From positions 427,993 through 491,992 of the forward strand of contig SWDM01000018.1 in NCBI GenBank assembly GCA_005116835.1: a stretch of 64,000 nt of DNA, given 5' to 3'. The position numbers and the translations under genes are program-made. Below the pieces are notes generated by a model, which was not told the DNA's origin, ran no database searches, and saw nothing but the letters and a program-made list of their open reading frames with translations. Positions 9,236 to 17,315 of the stretch are shown one piece after another (the stretch's first letter is position 1; each line of letters opens with the position of its first letter). Origin of the DNA: Nitrospira sp. (GTDB lineage: Bacteria; Nitrospirota; Nitrospiria; Nitrospirales; Nitrospiraceae).

Positions 9236-9733
9236 TCATCCACCACCTATATCACCACGGGTTTCAATGACAAATACCTCGCCTTTCACCTCGGGATGGA
9301 TGTCACACCACAGAGCATGCCGCACACTTTCGGCTCCACCAGTTTGCGGATCGAAGTTTGATGGCGCTGTGGAGAAACGCAGTGTCATCGTCTTTCCCGC
9401 ATCGATGTGGAACGACTTGAACTGCTTTCCTCGCACCTCAAGACCACCGTCCACCTTCACCGGAATATTTTTGAACAACGTTGAAGCTAACCCGTGAGTG
9501 ACGGAATCCTGGTTTCGGACGACGATGATCGTGTCCTGCGACGGCATCGTGATCCCGACCGTTTCATAGCCGTGCTGACGGTCCTTGATGGTGATCTCTA
9601 CCTTTGAGGGCGGCGCTCCCATCCCCGCGGCTTGTGCGAAGACGATATCATGGCCACCGGCCAATACCGCCCATGCCGCAACAGCAAAAGGAACGGCTGA
9701 TACCACCGCTCCGTAACGATTCACTCTCCTCAT
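9236..9733 (-). CDS. Cupredoxin-like periplasmic protein
   Basis: A 165-residue exported protein with a cupredoxin fold pattern: His in SVTHGLASTLF and the loop ALWCDIHPEVKGEV with Cys and His. The Met usually found in this loop is absent, so the copper site, if formed, is atypical. The start was chosen at the ATG after AAAAAGGAGG; earlier starts run into the upstream cytochrome gene. It lies 44 bp downstream of that tetrahaem cytochrome gene and is probably cotranscribed with it. Confidence 0.75.
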   Translation of the reverse strand: MRRVNRYGAVVSAVPFAVAAWAVLAGGHDIVFAQAAGMGAPPSKVEITIKDRQHGYETVGITMPSQDTIIVVRNQDSVTHGLASTLFKNIPVKVDGGLEVRGKQFKSFHIDAGKTMTLRFSTAPSNFDPQTGGAESVRHALWCDIHPEVKGEVFVIETRGDIGGG

Positions 9734-9777
9734 AGTGTGCCTCCTTTTTGATATATCAACATGCACCCTCCTTACTA

Positions 9778-11184
9778 TCACCTCGCCAAACTCCTGATGT
9801 AGTGAACCAGCTGCCACACCTGTTCGTCCGGCAACGAAGCAAACGGCATCATGCCGGTTCCCGGGGAGCCATTTTTGATGATCCAGAACAACTGTCCGTC
9901 CGGAATCTCGCGCATCATTGATCCGCACATGAAGTTGCGCGGCGGCGGTACCAATGCTGCCCCCATGATCCCCTTCCCATCGCCTTGTTCTCCATGGCAC
10001 ATCGCACAAGCAATCGGCTGTGCCGTTTTCAGGAATAACTCTTTACCTGCTTGGATTGAACCAACAGATGACGAAAGCGGATTGGTCTTCGGCAGGAAGT
10101 CTTCAGGCGCCTTGACCGTCTTGCGTTGCTGCACACAGGCGCCTCCTTGAGCGTCTCCAGCCACAGCAGCAACATCTGGGACTCCCTTGAATGTCACTTT
10201 CAAATAGGCAATCACATCCGCCACGCCCTGTTGACCGATCGTCAAATTCCAATAGGGCATGTTCGGCGATTTGCCTACTGCTGGCCCGCCATGATTGATG
10301 ACGTTGTAGAGATATTCGATCGGGAGCTTTTCGAATGGAATGTTGGCATGGATCGCCGGTTTGGGTTCCAGACCCGACGCTGCCGGTCCGTCACCTTTGC
10401 CCGTCGAGCCGTGACATTGCGAACAATACTCTTTGTAAACTACCTTCCCCCGATCCACGCTGGCCGTCTCGAATTCACGGCTCGTCCAGGGCTCGTAATA
10501 CGTGAAGTCCTTCACGCCCTGCACCATGAGGAAGCCGATCACTGCGCGGAGTTGTGGCTCCGTCGCATCCGCCAAAAACTCCCCGCTGTGCGGCGTGAAG
10601 TCTTGCGGGTTCTGCCCGAACCGGAAGAGCCAATCCTGGTTGTACCGCTGTCCTGCCGTGACGAGCGATGCACTCTGCGGACCCCCGATAAACTTGCCGT
10701 TCTCTTCGATCACGTGACAGCCAAGGCAGGCATGGGCTTTAAAAGCCGCCGCACCAAACTTCACGTCGAATTTGGTGACTTTCGAGAGATCGAACGCGCC
10801 GATGGTCACGCGCGGATCTTTCTTGTGTTCGGCAAAGTAATCCGCGAGTGCTATCGCCTCCGACTCCGTGACAATCGGGTGCTTGGACGGAACGGTTGTC
10901 AGGTCCCACATATATCCCTTCGCATAGAGCGGAGCCTCGTGACCGGTCAACCAACGAATGAGCCACGACCGTTGGTACTTGCTGCCCGCCCACATCAAGT
11001 CAGGAGCGTGAAGCTTGAAGCGCGAATCCGGCTGACCTTCCAGCCGGTGACAGTGCACACAGGTCTGCTGGATAATTTCCTTTGCGCGTGCCTGATCGCC
11101 GGCGAGCGTCATGTTAGGGGACGACATCAGCCCAAGTAACGTGAGTAATAGGCTTCCAAGCGCCGCCTGGATTTTCATATTCAT
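9778..11184 (-). CDS. Tetrahaem c-type cytochrome (four mono-haem domains)
   Basis: A protein of about 468 residues with a signal peptide and four CxxCH motifs in order: CVHCH, CLGCH, CSQCH and CAMCH. The last domain ends in DGQLFWIIKNGSPGTGMMPF, the same pattern as the single-haem cytochromes nearby, suggesting growth by domain duplication. It likely passes electrons across the periplasm, perhaps together with the cupredoxin encoded 44 bp downstream. The start is uncertain between two ATG codons two codons apart, and no strong ribosome-binding site precedes them. Confidence 0.85.
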   Translation of the reverse strand: MNMKIQAALGSLLLTLLGLMSSPNMTLAGDQARAKEIIQQTCVHCHRLEGQPDSRFKLHAPDLMWAGSKYQRSWLIRWLTGHEAPLYAKGYMWDLTTVPSKHPIVTESEAIALADYFAEHKKDPRVTIGAFDLSKVTKFDVKFGAAAFKAHACLGCHVIEENGKFIGGPQSASLVTAGQRYNQDWLFRFGQNPQDFTPHSGEFLADATEPQLRAVIGFLMVQGVKDFTYYEPWTSREFETASVDRGKVVYKEYCSQCHGSTGKGDGPAASGLEPKPAIHANIPFEKLPIEYLYNVINHGGPAVGKSPNMPYWNLTIGQQGVADVIAYLKVTFKGVPDVAAVAGDAQGGACVQQRKTVKAPEDFLPKTNPLSSSVGSIQAGKELFLKTAQPIACAMCHGEQGDGKGIMGAALVPPPRNFMCGSMMREIPDGQLFWIIKNGSPGTGMMPFASLPDEQVWQLVHYIRSLAR

Positions 11185-11200
11185 GCCGCTACTCTTTTCA

Positions 11201-11614
11201 TCATGGGTTCTCCTCACGGCGATGGGGGTTGAGCTCGATCGCCACACCGGCTGGCACAGCGAGGGATTGATGAACGGTGCAGCCATGCGCCACTTTGAGG
11301 AGCCGCTCGCTTTGTTCAGCCGTCATGCGATGCGGTAAGCGAATGGCCAGCAGGATCTGTCCGACCCGATGCGGCTGTTCTGCCATGGTCCATTCCGCCT
11401 CGACGCTCAATCCTTTGGTCGAGATCTGATGGCGATCGCAATAGCGGCCGACAAAATACCCGACACAGCTGGCTAGTGAGCCGACGAAGAGTTCGACGGG
11501 ACTCATGCCGGCGTCCTGCCCCCCATCTTCGATCGGCTAGTCGGTTACGACCCGATGTTTGCCGCTCGTGATGTCGTACCGAGTGCCACTATGGTAGGCG
11601 ACGGTCAGTGTCAT
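11201..11614 (-). pseudogene. OsmC-family protein gene with in-frame TAG
   Basis: The full reading frame starts at the ATG at 11614, preceded by AGGAGA, and reads MTLTVAYHSGTRYDITSG then VVTD-TAG-PIEDGGQDAG before continuing into MSPVELFVGSLASC and the rest of an OsmC-like domain. The TAG at 11537-11539 is one base change from CAG. The 101-residue remainder from 11506 lacks the first strands of the fold and is unlikely to work alone. OsmC/Ohr proteins reduce organic peroxides or handle reactive sulfur using Cys; CVGY supplies one such Cys. Confidence 0.8.
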
Positions 11615-11630
11615 CGCGGCTTCTCCTGTC

Positions 11631-11663
11631 GTTTCACGTTTAACCTTTCACGTTTCACGTCTC
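11631..11663. repeat. TTTCACG heptad repeat (family R3)
   Basis: Tandem degenerate copies of (G)TTTCACG lie between the OsmC start region and the stop codon of the dihaem cytochrome gene. Similar runs occur at 15250-15279, 20491-20518 and 28790-28818. Confidence 0.6.
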
Positions 11664-12501
11664 AATACGGCGCATCATCGGGTTTGCCGCCCTTCGGCCA
11701 ATCGTTCCCCTTGCCGGGAAAATCAGGTCGCGGTTGGGAATTGATATAAGTGGCGACATCGTAGGCGTCATCATCCGACAGGCTCCAACCCCAGCTACGA
11801 GGCATATTCGATTTGATGAAAGCGGCGGCGACCGTCACCCGAGACATGTCTGCTCCAATGGTGTAGGACTGCGGTCCCCAGACCGGCGGCGCTGCCATCG
11901 TCCCCAGGCCATCGACCCCGTGGCAGAAGGCGCACTTACCCGCAAATACCTTCTTCCCGTTGTCGGCATCGATTGGGCGACGCGATTGAATGCGCTGGAG
12001 ACCTCGCCAGGGTGCGGGTGCCTGTTGCGACACTCCGCGTGAAAGCCAGGTGATATAGGCCACGACCGCCTGCAGCTTGGAGCTGTCGGGCGGGAACGGT
12101 CGCCCATTCAAACTCCGCTCCATGCACTCGTTGACGCGATCGGCAAGCGTATTCACCTTCGCGCTACGGGTGCGGTACTCGGGATAGACCGATGCAAGGC
12201 CGACGAATGAGGCCGCGTTCGGATTGAGCCCTCCGTCGAGATGACAGTTGGTGCAGTTGAGGCGATTGCCGACATAGGGTTTGGCATACTCCTGTGTATT
12301 GACGACAATCTGATAGCCGAGCCTGATTTCCTCACCCAATCGGCTGCCTGGGATGGTTTCGGGGGAAGGCGGAGCGAATTCTATCGGCGCGCTGCCGGTC
12401 TGCTCAGTCACCCGAGGCTCCTCGGTCGTAGCCTGAACCCTTTCACCTGAGCAACTCAGGAGCAGCGTCATCCCAAGGATAGCCGGCAACAGCCACATCA
12501 T
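11662..12501 (-). CDS. Dihaem cytochrome c, TsdA/thiosulfate dehydrogenase-like lipoprotein
   Basis: A 279-residue protein with a lipobox (LLLSC, Cys near residue 17) and two haem motifs, CTNCH in LNCTNCHLDGGLNPNAASF and CAFCH in the second half. The first motif and surrounding residues match the TsdA family, which oxidises two thiosulfates to tetrathionate or runs the reverse reaction; sulfur or iodine oxyanion use cannot be told apart here. An in-frame TTG would add six residues, but AGAAGGGA sits before the chosen ATG. It would be anchored in the outer or inner membrane facing the periplasm. Confidence 0.8.
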   Translation of the reverse strand: MMWLLPAILGMTLLLSCSGERVQATTEEPRVTEQTGSAPIEFAPPSPETIPGSRLGEEIRLGYQIVVNTQEYAKPYVGNRLNCTNCHLDGGLNPNAASFVGLASVYPEYRTRSAKVNTLADRVNECMERSLNGRPFPPDSSKLQAVVAYITWLSRGVSQQAPAPWRGLQRIQSRRPIDADNGKKVFAGKCAFCHGVDGLGTMAAPPVWGPQSYTIGADMSRVTVAAAFIKSNMPRSWGWSLSDDDAYDVATYINSQPRPDFPGKGNDWPKGGKPDDAPY

Positions 12502-12695
12502 ACAGGTCCCTTCTGCCAAGACCGTGCCACTAACAGGAGAAACAGTCCTGTCGTCTTATCCTGTCAAATCATGTGATTAGCCGTCAGATTCCGATCGCTC
12601 TGGAGCTAATAGCCACAGCATCGATCTCGTCATTGTTGCGGGATGCCACAGAAGAAGGCTGTTACAGGATGAGACTGAGGGCTAGGCGCCTCTGT

Positions 12696-13805
12696 TCATC
12701 TCGGCTGGTTCTCCGACGCGCAGCCTTTGTTATACAACTCGACGCGGTTTCGCCCCCTGCGCTTGGCGTAATACATGGCCTGATCCGCGCGTGTCACGAG
12801 CGCCTCTACTTGCTCGACTTCCGGAGATAACATCACGACCCCAATGCTGACCGTTACCACGGTGGAATGATATTCCCACATACACTGCTCCTGTGCGATT
12901 TTCAGCCTGATGCGCTCGGCAATCTGCAGGGCGTTGGATTGATCGCACTCCACCAAACCGATCACAAACTCCTCACCTCCGTAGCGGCCCATGATATCGG
13001 GCGGACGGATGATTCCCCTGGCCAACTGCACGATATGGAGCAGCACGTGATCGCCGAACACGTGCCCATGCCGGTCATTGATTTCTTTGAAAGAATCCAC
13101 ATCTAGAAACAACAATGCGAACGGATGCTGATAGCGGCGGCTCCTGTGAAACTCCATGGCCAGCGCCTCCATCAGTGCGCGCCGGTTGTCCACCGGTGTG
13201 AGGGAGTCTCGTCGAGATAGACCTTCAAGCTGCCGATGGGCAGCCCTCAGTTGACTGAGGCTGTCTTCCAGCCGTTGCATCGTCGCATGGTAATAGGTCT
13301 CCACGACAAAGATTTCATCGAGCGTGATGATCTTGTTCAGGGTGAGGGTCAACGAGGAGAGCCGGCGCTCGTCTCCCGGATAACGAACCGCAAGCCGCTG
13401 TAGTATTAACTCAAAGAGCTTGTGGTAGGCGCCCAAGTACCATTTCTGCTTGAGCCCGACTCGTTCGTGCGTAAATCCGATCCGAAGCCGCGCCTCAACA
13501 TACTCCACGCAGTCGACGGATAGCCCAAGGCTGAGCAAGTACTGACGCTGCGCTCCCTTGAGTCGCCCCACGAGCGCCGGATCGGACAAGATCCCACGCA
13601 GTTCCTCGAATTGCAGTAGGTGATCGTAGAACGATCCGATGATCTCCTCGACATGCGACGCGATCACGTCGCGGATCTCGACCAGATTCCGCCCGTCTTG
13701 TTCACCAAATGAAAGAAACGCCAGCCTGGTCTTCAGCTCCTCCGCTGTCATCTGCAGTTGATCACACAAACTGCTCACTGCCTGCTCGCCCTGTTGTTCA
13801 GCCAT
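12696..13805 (-). CDS. Globin-coupled sensor diguanylate cyclase
   Basis: A 369-residue cytoplasmic protein. Residues about 1-170 form a protoglobin-like sensor with a probable haem-proximal His in FTHERVGLKQKWYLGAYHKLFE. A short linker leads to a GGDEF domain (about 200-360) with the active-site motif YGGEEFV and the substrate-binding DVDSFKEINDRHGH. The domain's opening motif is LTPVDNRRAL instead of the usual LTGLxNRR. It would make cyclic di-GMP in response to oxygen or another gas ligand. It is single, with no cotranscribed partner. Confidence 0.9.
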   Translation of the reverse strand: MAEQQGEQAVSSLCDQLQMTAEELKTRLAFLSFGEQDGRNLVEIRDVIASHVEEIIGSFYDHLLQFEELRGILSDPALVGRLKGAQRQYLLSLGLSVDCVEYVEARLRIGFTHERVGLKQKWYLGAYHKLFELILQRLAVRYPGDERRLSSLTLTLNKIITLDEIFVVETYYHATMQRLEDSLSQLRAAHRQLEGLSRRDSLTPVDNRRALMEALAMEFHRSRRYQHPFALLFLDVDSFKEINDRHGHVFGDHVLLHIVQLARGIIRPPDIMGRYGGEEFVIGLVECDQSNALQIAERIRLKIAQEQCMWEYHSTVVTVSIGVVMLSPEVEQVEALVTRADQAMYYAKRRGRNRVELYNKGCASENQPR

Positions 13806-13935
13806 GACGCTACTTACTGGGTTGACCTAACTGACCAGAAAGCTAAAAAGTTCTGCAGCAGTTTATCCGCGCGAAAGGTAGGTCTGCAGTCTCCCTAGCC
13901 TCTCGTGAATAACGTGACCCAGCAGAGCATCAATC

Positions 13936-14316
13936 TCATCGAAGCCCGCTGCCCATACCGCCGGCTTGTTCAGGAGCCAGCGTCCGCACATAGGCGAGCA
14001 CATCCCAAATCTCATCGTCTGTAAGTGCTTCTCTCCAAGCTCCCATCGCCGTATTCGACTTGCCGTCATGCACACTCTTAAACAGCCTCGCATCCAGCTT
14101 TCCTTGAACCGCCGGGGATGTGAGGTCAGCGACCGGAGGAGTGAATTTCATCTGCCCATTTCCCTTCCCCTCGACCCCATGACAACGGATGCAGGTCGTC
14201 GAATAGATCACTCTGCCGCTCAGCACATCACGCTCCGGCTGAGACACGTTCAATTCTTTCAAACTTGCGCCCCCGGCAAACGCCAACAGCGCAACTCCGA
14301 TCAGTACAGCTTTCAT
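13936..14316 (-). CDS. Small monohaem c-type cytochrome
   Basis: A 126-residue exported protein with one haem motif, CIRCH, followed by GVEGKGNGQM. The second half (NTAMGAWREALTDDEIWDVLAYVRTL) provides the probable Met ligand and the final helix. AAGGAGG precedes the ATG. It is a close paralogue of the lipoprotein cytochrome encoded just upstream at 14468-14854, and both are on the same strand. Confidence 0.85.
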   Translation of the reverse strand: MKAVLIGVALLAFAGGASLKELNVSQPERDVLSGRVIYSTTCIRCHGVEGKGNGQMKFTPPVADLTSPAVQGKLDARLFKSVHDGKSNTAMGAWREALTDDEIWDVLAYVRTLAPEQAGGMGSGLR

Positions 14317-14467
14317 TTCGTTGCCTCCTTAGCCAATATCGTTCAAGCGAGAGGGGCGAGACTTGCGGGAAAAGTGCGACTGGTGAAGCAGGTTGCGCCC
14401 CTTCAGCCTTCAGATTGCCTTGTCGCGTTCCCCCTGCGAGATCATTCCAAGTAGACCGATACATTCC

Positions 14468-14854
14468 TCACGGCTGCGAGGCTTTTCTGTCCCTCAGCGT
14501 TCGCACATAGTCCAGGACATCCCATATATCACCATCATCGGAGAGGGCACCTTTCCAGGCTCCCATTGCAGTGTTTGGTTTGCCCCCATGAATACGGCTA
14601 AATAACGTGTGAGCAAGTCGACTCTGAACGGCATCCGAACTAAGATCCGACGGGGGCGGAACGAGCGTAATCCCCGGTGCCCCTTTCCCATCTGCTCCAT
14701 GACAACGAATGCAGTGGTTCACATAGATTTCCCGCCCGTTGACCGGATCACCCAATGATGCCCAGGGAGAGAGATCCTTGAGTCCGAAGCCACTAGAACA
14801 TCCAACCGAGACGATCCCAAGCAAGAGGCTAAGCACGATTCCAGCGAGACCCAT
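14468..14854 (-). CDS. Small monohaem c-type cytochrome, lipoprotein
   Basis: A 128-residue protein with a lipobox (SVGCSS) after a short hydrophobic segment, one haem motif CIRCH in NHCIRCHGADGKGAPG, and the shared NTAMGAWKGALSDDGDIWDVLDYVRTL end. It differs from its paralogue at 13936-14316 mainly in lipid anchoring. AAAGGGCGGAG lies before the ATG. It is probably a membrane-tethered electron shuttle in the periplasm. Confidence 0.85.
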   Translation of the reverse strand: MGLAGIVLSLLLGIVSVGCSSGFGLKDLSPWASLGDPVNGREIYVNHCIRCHGADGKGAPGITLVPPPSDLSSDAVQSRLAHTLFSRIHGGKPNTAMGAWKGALSDDGDIWDVLDYVRTLRDRKASQP

Positions 14855-15364
14855 ACTCCGCCCTTTCTTTCTCTAGGAGCCTGCAGGAACATTGCGAGTG
14901 CTGTGCCACAGCACAAGCACTAGAGCGACCGTCGGAATACTGATATCTAGCAGTGAGTTAACCTGTGAAGGGAGCCAGCGTCTGATGGCGCGGTCCGCAG
15001 TGGCGAAAAATACCCCGACGAGAATCTGGTCACTGTCGCAAGACGCCACAGAAGGGAGAGCGTCGAAAGGCATTCGTCGTCACGACTCAGGTGGATAGGC
15101 TGAATGTTTTTAGCATTCAGAATTCAGTCTAACAGTGTGTTGACAAACTCAATGACAACACCGGAAACGACACCACGTCCGAGATCACTCACGAAAGCTG
15201 AATGGCCTGCAGGCTGTTCAGAAAGGCCGCAGCTCCAAGGCTGACCCTCGTTTCACGTTTCACGCCTCACGTTTCACGATCCTTGGGAGCGACGCGAGAA
15301 CAAAGCTGGCGGACTTTTCCAACATCCTGCTTGCTTGCCGTGTATGCGGTACAGAGGATGGAAT
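14855..15364. other. Intergenic region with R3 heptads and a partial R2 repeat
   Basis: No convincing gene is seen. It holds TTTCACG heptads at 15250-15279 and, at about 15290-15330, a half copy of the R2 repeat (GAACAAAGCTGGCGG then CATCCTGCT) whose full copies lie at 25912-26041 and 56605-56725. Confidence 0.6.
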
Positions 15365-15568
15365 ATGAAAAAGAAAAATTTAGGATCATCAGTGCGCGGC
15401 CAGCAAGCCGGCGGGAGCGCCAAGCTTATGCCCGACTCACAGATTGATTTCTCGGACATCCCGGAGTCTACAGAGGAAGAACTCCGGCGCGCGCTCCGGG
15501 AGCAAAGAAAGCTCCTCACACCCCTACGCCTCAGCTTCGAAGACCGCGCGTTGCGCGAGCACAGATGA
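15365..15568 (+). pseudogene. Truncated antitoxin-like gene (BrnA-type N-terminus)
   Basis: A 67-residue reading frame with KMxDSQIDFSDIPE-type wording (SQIDFSDIPESTEEELRRAL) typical of the N-terminal part of BrnA-like and related antitoxins. The expected C-terminal DNA-binding part is missing. Instead the last 20-25 residues are encoded by a degenerate repeat (GACCGCGCGTTGCGCGAGCAC) that also occurs at 16426-16672. No matching toxin gene is adjacent. It is most likely a broken antitoxin gene; a short functional protein cannot be excluded. Confidence 0.5.
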
Positions 15569-15698
15569 TGACATGCTTCCATCCCATCCCCGCCAGCAGG
15601 TGCTTCCAAAAATGTCAGCGACGAGGTATTCTGCCGCCAGTTGCATGGCGAGTTGTGAGTGCCATGTTCTGCCGAGACGGGACAAGAGACGGTACGAA

Positions 15699-16049
15699 AT
15701 GGATCTGCCCAATAAAGGTCACACTGTCGTCGAACGTGAGAAAGTGCAGGATTATCTCCTGAGCCCGTCCCATCCAACCGGTAAGGGCAAGGCTGAATTC
15801 TTTATCACGATGGGCTTTCAGCGAGATGCCTGGGAAATCTTGGCTGATGCCTTGCGCCACATAGCCCGAGACTGTTTCGTCACAAAAGACATGACATCCC
15901 CCCACGGGCAGAAGTATATTGTAGACGGTATATTGGTTACGCCAAGTGGGCAGCGGCCCTTTATCAGGACCGTGTGGGTTGTAGATGCCGGAGACGATCG
16001 GCCACGGTTGGTCACCGCCTATCCGCTGGCGCAGGAGGCCTCACGATGA
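15699..16049 (+). CDS. DUF6883 domain protein, possible toxin-like partner
   Basis: A 116-residue protein starting MDLPNKGHTVVEREKVQDYL and continuing LLSPSHPTGKGKAEFF, the recognisable DUF6883 pattern, which is found in toxin-like modules. Its stop codon overlaps the start of the next gene by four bases (ATGA), so the two are translationally coupled. The start was placed at the ATG that begins the domain; the longer upstream frame reads through the antitoxin remnant and repeat sequence. Role as a toxin is inference from domain and pairing. Confidence 0.65.
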   Translation: MDLPNKGHTVVEREKVQDYLLSPSHPTGKGKAEFFITMGFQRDAWEILADALRHIARDCFVTKDMTSPHGQKYIVDGILVTPSGQRPFIRTVWVVDAGDDRPRLVTAYPLAQEASR

Positions 16050-16276
16050 TCAGGGAACATGACACAGTCGTCTTGGTTGCCGCCATCCCGGCGGAAGGAC
16101 TTTTACCTGGCGATGTGGGGGCAGTTGTTCATGTGTACCGTGACGGCCAAGCCTACGAGGTCGAGTTCATGACCTTGGAAGGAAAGACTGCTGCAGTGAT
16201 GACGTTGGAAGCGTCACAGGTCCGCCCCGTCGGGCAACGCGAGATTGCGCATGCCCGCGAACTCGCGTCGCGATAA
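16046..16276 (+). CDS. DUF4926 domain protein, probable partner of DUF6883
   Basis: A 76-residue protein beginning MIREHDTVVLVAAIPAEGL with a beta-rich, SH3-like pattern (GDVGAVVHVYRDGQAYEVEF) typical of DUF4926. GCAGGAGGCC lies just upstream of the ATG. It overlaps the preceding DUF6883 gene by four bases. DUF4926 and DUF6883 often occur together, and one is thought to counteract the other; the direction of that relation is not shown by sequence. Confidence 0.65.
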   Translation: MIREHDTVVLVAAIPAEGLLPGDVGAVVHVYRDGQAYEVEFMTLEGKTAAVMTLEASQVRPVGQREIAHARELASR

Positions 16277-16425
16277 TCACGCCTCTTTTCCTTCTTCCCC
16301 CTAATGGCAGCGATAACGTCTTCCTCTGTACGGGGAAATAAAAAGTGCCTGGAGTCTTTTCCAGCCGCACGGTCCACCGTTTCTCTATCTTCTTCCTTGG
16401 GGGCGGACTAGAGGGTCTCCCACTG

Positions 16426-16672
16426 CGCGTGTCCAACGAGGGGAGTCCGCGACCGCGCGTTGCACGAGCACAGGAGACCTTCTAGTCTGCCCTCAATCCC
16501 CGCCTCCAAGCTCGCTTGTTCTCTCTCCAGGGATGGGGGCTGATTGATCTTCCACTGCGCGCGACTTCCCAATTTCCCAGTTGATTTTCAAGGGTAGCCT
16601 GGTCGATCCTCGATTGCGCGCGTCGAACGAGCACATTCTTATCGTGCGCGTTCCGCGAGCAGGAGGACGATC
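16426..16672. repeat. Degenerate GCGCGTTGCGCGAGCAC-type repeats (family R6)
   Basis: Several imperfect units occur here: GACCGCGCGTTGCACGAGCAC near 16453, GATTGCGCGCGTCGAACGAG near 16613 and CGTGCGCGTTCCGCGAGCA near 16645, separated by CTGCGCG remnants. Another unit forms the end of the reading frame at 15365-15568. The rest of 16277-16690 shows no gene. Confidence 0.55.
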
Positions 16673-16692
16673 GGGCTACCCCAGGCCCCCTG

Positions 16693-16830
16693 CTACCGGA
16701 TAGTCGGTTCCAAGCTGACCTTCGCCTTCATGGAATTGGAAATCAGACCGTTCGCCTCGGCCTTCTCGATCAACTCCTTGTCTTTGGCCGCATGGCCTTC
16801 ATCGAAAGTGGAGCGGAAACGCCTGGTGAC
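16693..16830 (-). pseudogene. C-terminal remnant of an OsmC-like protein
   Basis: A frame of about 46 codons without a start reads VTRRFRSTFDEGHAAKDKEL and then EANGLISNSMKAKVSLEP before TAG. The ISNSMK...LEPTI ending resembles the last helix and strand of OsmC-fold proteins. A stop lies directly upstream in the same frame, so only a fragment is left. Confidence 0.45.
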
Positions 16831-16878
16831 TTGTTACGTCTAAACAGATAGAAATCACCTTCTCACATAGAGGACACC

Positions 16879-17277
16879 ATGTCTCAATTCCAACACCTGT
16901 ATCTTCTTGTTTGGCGGGTCTCTCACGTCATGGTTTCCACCGCTTGCTTCCTGATGCTGAGTTTTGCATGCCTTTCCTCAGCTGCCCTCGCTGCAGACAG
17001 GACCAGGCCACAAATCGACCCCCAACTCCAGCGCCCGCTGGATATACCATTGGAACGGCTGGAACGCCCGCTACGAACACCGACCGATCGCATAAAGCCG
17101 ATTGATCTGAATAGGGCATCGATTGACCAGCTCGTTACGTTGCCTGGCATAGACGCAACGATGGCCCAACAAATCATCGAAGGCCGGCCCTATCGCGACA
17201 TGGCAGATCTGGCACAGAAACATATTCTGTCGGATGCCGCGTACGACCGAATCAAAGACCTCATCGCCGTTGAGTGA
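16879..17277 (+). CDS. Secreted helix-hairpin-helix (ComEA-like) protein
   Basis: A 132-residue protein with a signal peptide (ending near AALAAD), a Pro/Arg-rich linker and a C-terminal helix-hairpin-helix pair: IDLNRASIDQLVTLPGIDATMAQQI. This arrangement is typical of exported ComEA-type domains that bind DNA, though many such proteins have no tested role. AGAGGACACC precedes the ATG. It is divergent from most neighbours. Confidence 0.8.
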   Translation: MSQFQHLYLLVWRVSHVMVSTACFLMLSFACLSSAALAADRTRPQIDPQLQRPLDIPLERLERPLRTPTDRIKPIDLNRASIDQLVTLPGIDATMAQQIIEGRPYRDMADLAQKHILSDAAYDRIKDLIAVE

Positions 17278-17315
17278 AACTTGCTAGCCCTGCTCGCGCC
17301 TGTACTGCTGGACGG

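Noticed and set aside
12516-12531. Sigma54-like TGGCACGGTCTTGGCA before the TsdA-like gene
   Set aside because: The -12 element is imperfect and the implied transcription start would fall about three bases before the ATG, leaving no room for the ribosome-binding site.
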